Part shown: one piece after another, positions 38,519 to 46,293 of the stretch
How positions within the stretch are numbered: position 1 is the first letter of the stretch
How the letters are laid out: every line of letters starts with the position of its first letter
Source of the DNA: Streptococcus oralis subsp. tigurinus AZ_3a
Lineage (GTDB): Bacteria; Bacillota; Bacilli; Lactobacillales; Streptococcaceae
DNA: 64,000 bases
Reading direction: 5' to 3'
NCBI GenBank assembly: GCA_000344275.1
Contig: AORU01000001.1
Location: 186,001-250,000, forward strand
Program-made: the position numbers and the translations under genes
Notes under the pieces: model-generated
The model's input: only the letters and a program-made list of their open reading frames with translations
Databases searched by the model: none
What the model was told of the DNA's origin: nothing

Positions 38519-38625
38519 ATCGATGTCTCGTTTCTTTTATAATGACCTACCTATGCTTGCGCATCCCTACGCCTTTTCCCGACGTTTCCTTGATTTATTA
38601 TAAACCAAAGTACAGTTTTTGTCAA
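38519..38625 (-). promoter_or_regulatory. guaC promoter and structured leader
   Basis: Minus-strand TTGACA (38620-38625), 17 bases, TATAAT (38597-38602): a full consensus. The ~70-nt leader can form ACGTC/GGCGT (loop GGGAAAA) and ATGC-GCAA-GCAT. I do not recognise a known riboswitch class. The ribosome site before ATG 38518 is poor. Confidence 0.75.
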
Positions 38626-38690
38626 ATAATTTCAATTATAAAATAATATCGTTCGGAAATTACTTGTATAAATAGCAAAAAGCGAAGAGA

Positions 38691-40004
38691 TTACTTTCTC
38701 CCCACTTCTTCATCAATAATCGTTTTAAAATTTTCTTCTGAATTTTCCATCATTTTACAAAATGCACTATAGGATGAGGCGGTCTGAGGGATTTGGATAG
38801 ACCACTTCTTCAATTGAGCTCCATAGCCAGCTAGTTTTCCTATTTCACTATTTACTGACTGCTCCATACTAGGGAAAATCAGTCCGGCTTTCCCAGCTTT
38901 TAAAATATAAGAATAGGAAATAAGCTGGAACAAGTCCTCGCGGTTAATCCCTCTTTCAGTGAACTCCAGTTTTTTATATTTTGCATCTAGAACAATCTTT
39001 CGTTCTCTGTCATAAAAATCTGGATATACCTTTCGTTTCCCAACAGAAAATACTGAAATTCCGTCCGTCTTATCTTTATTTCGTGGATGGATGAAACCTT
39101 TTGGCAACAAGGTGTAAACATACTCTTCCCAAAGACAGGCAACATCAAAGAGAATACCATGTACCCTTTGGGCTTGGGGCCCAAGACCATGCTTTTCTCT
39201 ACTCAGAATCATCAAGCAGAGTTCCTGTAATTTTCTATACTCTCTAAAATAGGCGTGTCGGATGGGGTTGATTTTATTCATTCTGATAATCTTGGCACGA
39301 TCAGCTAGTTTATAAGCTGGAGTTACACGAGTAATTTCTGTCATATTTTCACGATTGCTATCGAGCAGAACTCCGAAACTTTTCTGATTCTTTATGTACT
39401 CAATCGTATGCCGAATCAACTGCATGAGTGGATTATCATAGGTGAACTCTCTTGTCGTATAGGCAATATTTCCCGTAAAAGGGAGATTTTTTTTCAGATG
39501 ATTTCCAACATCTAGTACACCCTTTACATGACTATCGTTATGGAAAAATCGCTGGTATTCCTTATAAAGACCTTTTCGAAGAGCAGCTTGCAGATATTTA
39601 GGAAAGAGGTAAATCAAAAGCTGATAGAGTTTATCCTCTGGAGATAGACCAACATCCAAACTAGTCAGATTGATATTGAGAACCTTTTGTAAAAGATAAT
39701 GCAAAAAATGGTCGTTACTTTCATCAGAAAAACGAGAGGAAATCGTTAATCTTTCCTGACCATATCCAAGAAAACCAATTACATTTCCTGTCTTGATTTC
39801 CTGATTAACTGTTTCAAAAATCTTTTGGTCCTTTTCTAAGTCAGGAGAATATTGCAGGTCATTTGGAAATATAAAGATACGGTCCTCTCGAGAAAGGTTA
39901 TCTAGTGTTCTATCAAGAAGTGCTTGACTTAGATTGGGATATTCTGCGACAAAGTCCTCTTTAGCAATTCTATGCTGATTATCAGTGATCCGCATCATCA
40001 TCAC
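38691..40004 (-). CDS. mcrC: McrC-type nuclease subunit of a McrBC restriction system
   Basis: A 437-aa McrC-like protein. The C-terminal PD-(D/E)xK nuclease core is visible: D329 in VYPDFYDRE and D340-A-K342 in VLDAKYKK, with a downstream REDLFQLISY helix. The N-terminal ~250 residues are the part that contacts McrB and stimulates its GTPase. McrBC complexes cleave DNA carrying modified cytosines, mainly incoming phage or foreign DNA. The start region has several ATGs in a row; 40004 overlaps mcrB by 23 bases. The base composition is lower in GC than in guaC and leuD. Confidence 0.9.
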   Translation of the reverse strand: MMMMRITDNQHRIAKEDFVAEYPNLSQALLDRTLDNLSREDRIFIFPNDLQYSPDLEKDQKIFETVNQEIKTGNVIGFLGYGQERLTISSRFSDESNDHFLHYLLQKVLNINLTSLDVGLSPEDKLYQLLIYLFPKYLQAALRKGLYKEYQRFFHNDSHVKGVLDVGNHLKKNLPFTGNIAYTTREFTYDNPLMQLIRHTIEYIKNQKSFGVLLDSNRENMTEITRVTPAYKLADRAKIIRMNKINPIRHAYFREYRKLQELCLMILSREKHGLGPQAQRVHGILFDVACLWEEYVYTLLPKGFIHPRNKDKTDGISVFSVGKRKVYPDFYDRERKIVLDAKYKKLEFTERGINREDLFQLISYSYILKAGKAGLIFPSMEQSVNSEIGKLAGYGAQLKKWSIQIPQTASSYSAFCKMMENSEENFKTIIDEEVGRK

Positions 40005-41970
40005 CAGTATCTTGCCGATCTGTTTCCCCTTTATTTGTCAGATCAAATGCTTTTTTCAATGTATCCAGAGTTTCAGCCTCTTCATAAGAACCTCGTAAGT
40101 AATCTTCCAAAAGCGGTTTGAGGTAATCAGACCAGAGTAATTCATAGTCAAAATCTACATCCTTCAACTTAAGGAAATAACTTGGTCCGATATGATAATG
40201 ACTGTTTAGCTCCTGAACGTTTTCGATAGCAGCGTTCAAGTTTCTTAGACGTTTTTTCGCTTCTTCCTCATGTCCATCTAGTTCGTTATCTAGAATGTAT
40301 AACTGGCTTTCAGCAGTAACTTCAACAAAGCGGAAACGACGACGCATAGCAAAATCAAAGGTGTCCACTGAACGGTCAATATCATTCATAGTTCCGATAA
40401 TATAGACATTTTCAGGGATATAAAATTTCTCATCAGTCTCATGTAAATTAGCATACTGGGTAGAAACACTCCCCCTTTCGCCACGATAGCCAGGGTCAAT
40501 AGAGAAAAAGAGTTCACCAAAAATCTTAGAAATCTCACCACGGTTGATTTCATCGATGATGAAGACAAAATTCTTGTCTGTGTTGATCTCTGTTGGAGAG
40601 ATATAGTCTTTCAAACCAAATCTTTTCTTTAAAATTTCAAGGACTTTTTTTCCTTGGTTACGATAATAGGGCTGTTTCAGATAGTTTTCATCTTTATAGA
40701 GTTCATAAACATAAGATTTTGTTAAGCAAGTTCCTTGGGCTTTAGTTTCATAATTGATATTAAAATTATTTCTACTATTTACTGTGAGATAGGAAAATTC
40801 TGTCAAATATTCTTTTTCATCTCTGCCATTTACATATTCAAGATAAAGATCCCAAGCCTCCTCAAAATTATCTTGGCCTCCAGTTTTTTGAGCTTCTTTA
40901 GCCTTCTGACAAAACTTCTTAAAAATGCCGTCCTGCAAGCCAAAGTTAATCTGTCCATCATTTACCAGGATTGGCCTCAACCCCTCTACAAAATCCGTAT
41001 AATCATAGGAAGGATGAAACTGTACAAATTCGATTTGGTCTTCGTTGCCACCCGTTAATTCTTTAGCAATTTCTTTAGCAAGATAAGTTTTTCCTGTGCC
41101 AGGTGCACCACGGAGGATGAGGTTTTTGGAGTGTAATAAGATATTCTTATACTCGTTGATATTTTCTGACATGTTTATCTCTTCCTTTTCTGATTCTCTA
41201 TAAAAACTAGTGAAATTATCATAAAACTCTTTTAAAATATCGTTAGGTTCAGCAGTTGATTCCAACTCTAAGTCCTTGACAAGGTATTTATAATCTAAAT
41301 CTTCATCTCGATTATTACTATACCATTTTACTATTTTAAATTCTGTGAGTTTAAATCTCTGAAAACCACACCTTATATTTATCCATGAGTTATCCATGTC
41401 ACTCAGCCGATAACCAAAGTAAGGTGATTTAATATATCCATTGCCACTCTTTGGACCAAAATGACCTGTGTTAAGCATTTCAACTTTGTACGGAATACCC
41501 TCAATAGTCAGAGCAGGGTAAATCTGTTCAGCTCCATCTAATTTTTGAGAACGTTTAATTTCTATATCTTTTGAATTATAGATATTTGCTTGATTCACAA
41601 ATTTAGACAAAAATTCTCTGAAGACTTTATAACACTCTGATTTAATTCCACTTTTTACAAACTCATAAGATTTATTTATAAAAGGTAAAATCTCATTTAA
41701 TGAATTTTCATCCTCAATAAAATACTCAGCATCAAGTGTCCAACCGAATGAATCAGGCTTCTTATTAAACAACAAAATATCTGAATCATGAAGACTCTTA
41801 GAGAGAACGGCAATCTTTATTCCTTTATTTTGAAAATTAATTTCTATAAAATTTTGTAACTTCCCTTTCCTATTTTTAACCTGAAAAGAAATATAACTTT
41901 TTGTTTGATTTTCAATTGCATCTGGGAATTCTTTTTTTATCCTGTCAATGAAAGTTTGTTTTGAAACCAT
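39982..41970 (-). CDS. mcrB: McrB-type GTPase subunit of a McrBC restriction system
   Basis: A 662-aa AAA+ protein. Residues ~1-265 are a target-recognition region unlike E. coli McrB's; I do not recognise its domain with certainty. The motor has Walker A GAPGTGKT (288-295), Walker B FVFIIDEINRGEISKIFGELFF and the McrB signature IGTMNDIDRSVDTFDFAMRRRF, so it should use GTP. SD-like AAGGAAA precedes ATG 41970. A second strong ribosome site and ATG inside the gene (41172) could yield a 396-aa motor-only form. Upstream lies a promoter overlapped by a large palindrome. Confidence 0.9.
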   Translation of the reverse strand: MVSKQTFIDRIKKEFPDAIENQTKSYISFQVKNRKGKLQNFIEINFQNKGIKIAVLSKSLHDSDILLFNKKPDSFGWTLDAEYFIEDENSLNEILPFINKSYEFVKSGIKSECYKVFREFLSKFVNQANIYNSKDIEIKRSQKLDGAEQIYPALTIEGIPYKVEMLNTGHFGPKSGNGYIKSPYFGYRLSDMDNSWINIRCGFQRFKLTEFKIVKWYSNNRDEDLDYKYLVKDLELESTAEPNDILKEFYDNFTSFYRESEKEEINMSENINEYKNILLHSKNLILRGAPGTGKTYLAKEIAKELTGGNEDQIEFVQFHPSYDYTDFVEGLRPILVNDGQINFGLQDGIFKKFCQKAKEAQKTGGQDNFEEAWDLYLEYVNGRDEKEYLTEFSYLTVNSRNNFNINYETKAQGTCLTKSYVYELYKDENYLKQPYYRNQGKKVLEILKKRFGLKDYISPTEINTDKNFVFIIDEINRGEISKIFGELFFSIDPGYRGERGSVSTQYANLHETDEKFYIPENVYIIGTMNDIDRSVDTFDFAMRRRFRFVEVTAESQLYILDNELDGHEEEAKKRLRNLNAAIENVQELNSHYHIGPSYFLKLKDVDFDYELLWSDYLKPLLEDYLRGSYEEAETLDTLKKAFDLTNKGETDRQDTGDDDADH
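41170..41190 (-). promoter_or_regulatory. internal ribosome site and start codon within mcrB (short McrB)
   Basis: Minus-strand GAAAAGGAAGAGATAAAC precedes an in-frame ATG at 41172 (Met267, MSENINEYKN), just before the AAA+ module. It would give a 396-aa protein lacking the recognition domain, as in E. coli McrB-S. Confidence 0.6.
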
Positions 41971-42011
41971 TGTGTTTTCCTTGCCTATTAAAAATTTATT
42001 GTTAGACGTAA

Positions 42012-42017
42012 ATTATA
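42012..42017 (-). promoter_or_regulatory. -10 element of the mcrB promoter
   Basis: Minus-strand TATAAT lies ~42 bases upstream of the mcrB ATG. The matching -35 position falls inside the loop and inner arm of the palindrome at 42021-42058 and is not a good match to TTGACA. Confidence 0.55.
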
Positions 42018-42020
42018 TTT

Positions 42021-42058
42021 GTTTCGTTCAAAGTAAGATATTTTACTTTGAACGAAAC
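42021..42058. repeat. perfect 16-bp inverted repeat upstream of mcrB
   Basis: Arms GTTTCGTTCAAAGTAA (42021-42036) and TTACTTTGAACGAAAC (42043-42058) around GATATT. It covers the spacer/-35 region of the predicted mcrB promoter, so it is upstream of the transcript. An operator for a dimeric regulator is the simplest reading; a mobile-element end is an alternative. The surrounding gap 41971-42184 holds otherwise only the leu-operon terminator. Confidence 0.9.
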
Positions 42059-42133
42059 CACATTCTATTAATATATATTCTGCATCTAGCATATCATATC
42101 TATATAAAAAAGAAAAGAAATTCTAAAGAAAAA

Positions 42134-42172
42134 GCCCAGCATTAAGAGTTTCAATATCTCTTAACACTAGAC
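42134..42172 (-). terminator. terminator of the leucine operon
   Basis: Stem of ~15 pairs with G-T wobbles: core TTAAGAG/CTCTTAA, 9-base loop. On the minus strand it is followed by TTTTTCTTT, beyond the YrdC-like stop. The plus strand also has a T run after it. Confidence 0.85.
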
Positions 42173-42184
42173 TTCTTTTTTATC

Positions 42185-42964
42185 TTAATAATACTCACCC
42201 TGGCGGTAGTCCCATGAGTTAAAGGTATCTGACAGGTGCATCATGATTTTATCAATATCAAGCCCTTTACGAATCACAACTGGTGCTGGTGAGATTGAAC
42301 GGTCCCCTCCTTGTTCTGGGATGAGTTTACCATCTTTATCAACCATAGAAACCATCACGCCTTGCTCGTAGCGAGTTTCGATTGTTTTGTCAGGTTGCAT
42401 GGATGCCACATAGTCGTCTGCTTCGATGACAAGGTCCACTGCTCCTTCGATCCGTTCTCCGATACCTTCCACCTTACCACGGTTTCCTTTTCCAGATGGG
42501 TTGGCTGATGAGGCATAGACCATTTTCCCTTCTTCCCAAAGTTTAGCAGCCAACTGTTCACCAGCTTTACCAAACTTGATGATAAAACAGCTAGTACCAC
42601 GCACGTCAGTCATAAGCTCTTCACGGCCATCACCGTATGCTTTAAGTTTTTCAAAAGCTTCTGGTTTCCATGGAAGGATACAACCAAGTAGAATGTCTTC
42701 GTCCCAATGTTTTTGGTAGAAGGCTTCAATTTCTGGGTTGAGTTGTGCTAAAGCGCGTAGCTCGTCCATGCTACCACAAAGTACAACACCTGGTTTGTTA
42801 CGGTTACGCTCTTTGGCTTCGAACTTACGCTCAAGTCCTGCCTTATCACTAGTCATGATAATGTAACCAACTTTTGTAGGGCAAACGATACACCCGCCCT
42901 CACCTTTTAAAATGTCATAGCCTTCTTGTGAAAGTGTCCCGTTCCATTGAATGTGTTTTGTCAT
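42185..42964 (-). CDS. divergent YrdC/Sua5-like protein at the end of the leu operon
   Basis: A 259-aa protein resembling the YrdC/Sua5 family (threonylcarbamoyl-AMP synthase type). CPTKVGYIIM stands where canonical members have PTDTVYGLG; the NKPGVVLCGSMDEL and SSANPSGKGNRG stretches match the ATP/substrate-binding motifs. The changed first motif means tRNA t6A synthesis cannot be assumed. ATG 42964 follows AAAGGAAA; the longer frame to 43033 overlaps leuD. It is the last gene of the leucine operon (26 bases after leuD), an unusual companion. Confidence 0.75.
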   Translation of the reverse strand: MTKHIQWNGTLSQEGYDILKGEGGCIVCPTKVGYIIMTSDKAGLERKFEAKERNRNKPGVVLCGSMDELRALAQLNPEIEAFYQKHWDEDILLGCILPWKPEAFEKLKAYGDGREELMTDVRGTSCFIIKFGKAGEQLAAKLWEEGKMVYASSANPSGKGNRGKVEGIGERIEGAVDLVIEADDYVASMQPDKTIETRYEQGVMVSMVDKDGKLIPEQGGDRSISPAPVVIRKGLDIDKIMMHLSDTFNSWDYRQGEYY

Positions 42965-42989
42965 AGTTCTATTTCCTTTTCTATTTTTT

Positions 42990-43583
42990 CTAATCCTGCC
43001 AGTAGGCTGGACGTTGTTTTTCATAGGCAGCAATCAAGTCTTCATACTGCAAAGTAATACCGATATCATCCAAACCATTTAAAAGCTTGTGCTTCCACTC
43101 GCTATCAATTTCGAAAGTGAATTCTCCAACTGGAGAGATGATTTTTTGTTGTTCCAAGTCCACAGTTACCTGGTCGATCGGTTTGAGTTGGGCTAGCTTT
43201 TCTCTAACCTCCCTAGGCTGAACAATGGGCAACATACCATTATTGAGTTCATTATTGTAATGAATATCGCCAAAAGACCCTGCAATCACGACCTTAAAGC
43301 CATAGTCGGCTAGAGCCCAAGCTGCGTGTTCTCTCGAAGAACCTGCCCCAAAGTTATCCCCCGATATAAGAATACTGGCTTTACGATATTCAGGTCGGTT
43401 AAAGACAAAGTCTGGGTCCTCAGTGTAGTGATCGTCCAGATAACGCCAAGCATACATGAGGTACTTACCAAAGCCTTTTTTATCAATTAACTTGAGAAAC
43501 TGCTTGGGGAGTATTTGGTCGGTGTCGATGTTATCATTCATGAGAGGAACGCTCGTTCCCGTATAAACTGTAAATTTCTCCAT
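42990..43583 (-). CDS. leuD: 3-isopropylmalate dehydratase small subunit
   Basis: The LeuD subunit of isopropylmalate isomerase (2- to 3-isopropylmalate). The 197 aa start [20 protein letters not shown]; the swivel-domain loop [17 protein letters not shown] is intact. It pairs with LeuC encoded nine bases upstream. Nothing suggests truncation. Confidence 0.97.
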   Translation of the reverse strand: MEKFTVYTGTSVPLMNDNIDTDQILPKQFLKLIDKKGFGKYLMYAWRYLDDHYTEDPDFVFNRPEYRKASILISGDNFGAGSSREHAAWALADYGFKVVIAGSFGDIHYNNELNNGMLPIVQPREVREKLAQLKPIDQVTVDLEQQKIISPVGEFTFEIDSEWKHKLLNGLDDIGITLQYEDLIAAYEKQRPAYWQD

Positions 43584-43592
43584 CTCCTCTCC

Positions 43593-44975
43593 TTACTGGG
43601 CCTCTGGCATTTGCCGAACATCTACGAAACGCCCTGCGATAGCTGCTGCCGCTGCCATGGCTGGACTGCAGAGATGAGTCTTAGCGCCAAATCCCTGTCT
43701 GTCTTCAAAATTGCGGTTACTAGTTGAGGCACAGTGAACACCATCAGGGACCTTGTCAGGATTCATCCCTAGGCACATAGAACAACCTGGGTCTCTCCAC
43801 TCAAAGCCAGCGTCTAAGAATACTTTATCCAAGCCCAACTTTTCAGCAGCTCGTTTGACAGGACGAGAACCTGGAACCACGATAGCCGTTAAGTTGGGAG
43901 CTATTTTCTTCCCTTTTACAAATCGAGCAGCCAGTTGCAAGTCACTGAGCCGAGCATTGGTACAAGACCCGATAAAAATATATCCTAGTTCAATGTCCGC
44001 TGGCTTTTGACCGGGCTCCAAGTTCATGTAATGATAAGCTCGTTCATCATTCATATCCTTAATTTCTGGAAAACTACTGTCAAAGTCGACGCCCATAGCA
44101 GGATTGGTTCCCCAGGTCACCATAGGAGCCAAGTCTGAGACATCCATCCGGATAACCTTATCATAGACAGCATCATCATCGCTGACAAGCGTCTTCCAGT
44201 CAGCAACCGCCTCCTCGAAAGCTTCGGGAACGCATTCCCGTCCCTTGAGATAGTCATAGGTAGTCTGATCTGGATTCATGATTCCCATCTTGGAGCCAAA
44301 CTCGATGGACATATTGCAGATGGTCATTCTCTCTTCCATGGTCAGTGCATCAATGGCTTCTCCACGATATTCAACCACATAGCCAACACCACAGGCAACG
44401 CCGTACTTGGCAATTAAGGCGAGAATGTAATCCTTAGAATAAACTCCTTTTTGAGGAACACCAGTGAATTCTACCAGCATTTTCTTGGGTTTAACTTGCC
44501 AGAGTGTCTGGGTAGCAAAGACATGCTCGACCTCACTGGTCCCAATCCCAAAGGCGACAGCTCCGAAAGCTCCGTGGGTAGCTGTGTGGCTGTCTCCACA
44601 GACGATGAATTTTCCTGGTTGGGTCCGTCCTGTTTCTGGACCTACCATGTGAACGATTCCCTGCTTTTCAGAACCGTGGGCAGCATGTTCAATCCCAAAC
44701 TCCTCAACATTTTCAGCAAGCTTATCAATTTGAGCCTTAGAAATAACATCTCGAATATCGTAGATATTGACCGTTGGTACATTGTGGTCAAAGGTTCCAA
44801 ATGTCAAGTCGGGCCGTCTCAATCTGCGCCCCGCATCTCGTAATCCTTGAAAAGCTTGGGGACTAGTCACTTCATGAATATAGTGCTGGTCCACATACAT
44901 GAGTTGGGGCTGCCCTTCTTCTCCTGTGATGACATGGCGGTCCCATAATTTATCAAAAATCGATTTTCCTGCCAT
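43593..44975 (-). CDS. leuC: 3-isopropylmalate dehydratase large subunit
   Basis: The aconitase-fold subunit carrying the [4Fe-4S] cluster. The 460 aa include [25 protein letters not shown] (as [15 protein letters not shown]), the cluster cysteine in [13 protein letters not shown], and the CSMC pair in [13 protein letters not shown]. It lies between a DUF1294 gene and leuD in the leucine operon. Confidence 0.97.
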   Translation of the reverse strand: MAGKSIFDKLWDRHVITGEEGQPQLMYVDQHYIHEVTSPQAFQGLRDAGRRLRRPDLTFGTFDHNVPTVNIYDIRDVISKAQIDKLAENVEEFGIEHAAHGSEKQGIVHMVGPETGRTQPGKFIVCGDSHTATHGAFGAVAFGIGTSEVEHVFATQTLWQVKPKKMLVEFTGVPQKGVYSKDYILALIAKYGVACGVGYVVEYRGEAIDALTMEERMTICNMSIEFGSKMGIMNPDQTTYDYLKGRECVPEAFEEAVADWKTLVSDDDAVYDKVIRMDVSDLAPMVTWGTNPAMGVDFDSSFPEIKDMNDERAYHYMNLEPGQKPADIELGYIFIGSCTNARLSDLQLAARFVKGKKIAPNLTAIVVPGSRPVKRAAEKLGLDKVFLDAGFEWRDPGCSMCLGMNPDKVPDGVHCASTSNRNFEDRQGFGAKTHLCSPAMAAAAAIAGRFVDVRQMPEAQ

Positions 44976-44978
44976 CCA

Positions 44979-45248
44979 TTACCTCCAAATAAAATATAAG
45001 GCTACTAGTGTGGTCACCATCCCGAGAAACCAAACTGTTTTAAAATACCATTTTCTAGTCTTGTGGTGAAAGGTGATTCCTGCCAACCAGGCACCAAAAC
45101 CACCACAAGTAAGGGCTAAAATGAGTAAGATTTTCTCTGGGACGCGCCAAGCACCTCTTCTTGCCTTGGATTTGTCAATGCCATAAATCAAGAAAATCAG
45201 CAAATTCCAAATCAAGAGGGCAAGCGTGATTCCTTCATTTATCTTCAT
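44979..45248 (-). CDS. DUF1294 membrane protein inside the leu operon
   Basis: An 89-aa protein with three to four hydrophobic segments (GITLALLIWNLLIFLIYGID, ILLILALTCGGFGAWLAGI, FLGMVTTLVALYFIW) and the DUF1294 pattern DKSKARRGAWRVPEK ... HHKTRKWYF. Function unknown. The start overlaps the leuB stop by four bases (ATGA) and leuC begins three bases after its stop, so it is fully embedded in the operon. Confidence 0.85.
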   Translation of the reverse strand: MKINEGITLALLIWNLLIFLIYGIDKSKARRGAWRVPEKILLILALTCGGFGAWLAGITFHHKTRKWYFKTVWFLGMVTTLVALYFIWR

Positions 45249-46282
45249 AATCTTTCAATGATGGCTTCTGTCATTTCCTTAGTCGAAGCCTGTCCTCCAA
45301 TATCTCTTGTTAAAATGCCAGCCGCTAAACTAGCTTCAACAGCACGCTCGATACGCTCCGCATCCTCACAACGTCCAAAGCTGTCTCTTAGCATCATGGC
45401 AACTGACAAAATCATAGAGATAGGATTGGCAATTCCTTGGCCAGCAATATCAGGTGCCGAACCATGAATAGGTTCATAAATACTTGGACCTTTTTCAGAA
45501 TGACTGGCTGATGGCATGACGCCAAGTGTGCCTGATAGAACGCTTGATTCATCAGATAAGATATCTCCGAAAAGATTCTCCGTCACAATGACATCAAACT
45601 TGGCAGGATTGGTAATCATAAGCATAGCAGCTGAGTCCACCAACTGGTGCTCCAAGGTCACATCTGGGAAATCCTGCGCAACTTCCTCAGCTACTCTGCG
45701 CCAGAGTTTTGATGTCGCTAGAACGTTTTGTTTATCGATACTAGTAACGATTTTTCTCCGACTTCTTGCGATTTCAAAGGCCTTGCGAATAATCCGCTCT
45801 ACTTCCTCATAGCTATAGTCGTTGATATCACGCGCTTTTCGCTCTTCAAGGATATGATTCCCAAAGTAAATCCCTCCTGTCAACTCACGTACCACGACAA
45901 AGTCTACACCAGCAATTCGTTCGGGTTTGAGAGGTGACAAATGCTTGAGACTGTCAAAGATTTTTACGGGGCGAATATTGGCATAGAGATTGAGTTCCTT
46001 ACGAAGAGACAGCAAGCCTTGTTCAGGACGAACCGCTGCTCCATCATACTGAGGACTACCGATAGCCGCTAGGAGAATCGCATCTGCTTCTCTACATGAC
46101 TTGAGGGTTTCATCAGGTAAGGGATGCCCCGCAGCATCAATACCTGCACCTCCAAAGGGGCGTCTATTTATTTCATAGTCAAAACCTGTTTTTGAAGCTA
46201 GAGCTTCCAGAACCGCTAAACCAGCTTCCATAATTTCTGGACCGATTCCATCCCCTGCTAGTGCTACTATTTTCTTTGTCAT
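45245..46282 (-). CDS. leuB: 3-isopropylmalate dehydrogenase
   Basis: NAD-dependent oxidation and decarboxylation of 3-isopropylmalate to 2-ketoisocaproate. The 345-aa length is full. It shows GDGIGPEIM, the substrate arginines in LYANIRPVK and VVRELTGGIYFG, the metal-binding VTENLFGDILSDE and the NAD-pocket EPIHGSAPDIAGQGIANP. Intact, whereas I remember pneumococcal copies as degraded. leuA ends 11 bases upstream. Confidence 0.97.
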   Translation of the reverse strand: MTKKIVALAGDGIGPEIMEAGLAVLEALASKTGFDYEINRRPFGGAGIDAAGHPLPDETLKSCREADAILLAAIGSPQYDGAAVRPEQGLLSLRKELNLYANIRPVKIFDSLKHLSPLKPERIAGVDFVVVRELTGGIYFGNHILEERKARDINDYSYEEVERIIRKAFEIARSRRKIVTSIDKQNVLATSKLWRRVAEEVAQDFPDVTLEHQLVDSAAMLMITNPAKFDVIVTENLFGDILSDESSVLSGTLGVMPSASHSEKGPSIYEPIHGSAPDIAGQGIANPISMILSVAMMLRDSFGRCEDAERIERAVEASLAAGILTRDIGGQASTKEMTEAIIERL

Positions 46283-46293
46283 ATCCTTCTCCT

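Noticed and set aside
43753..44843. Several plus-strand frames across leuC
   Set aside because: All are opposite an intact leuC with full cluster motifs; none has a promoter or ribosome site.
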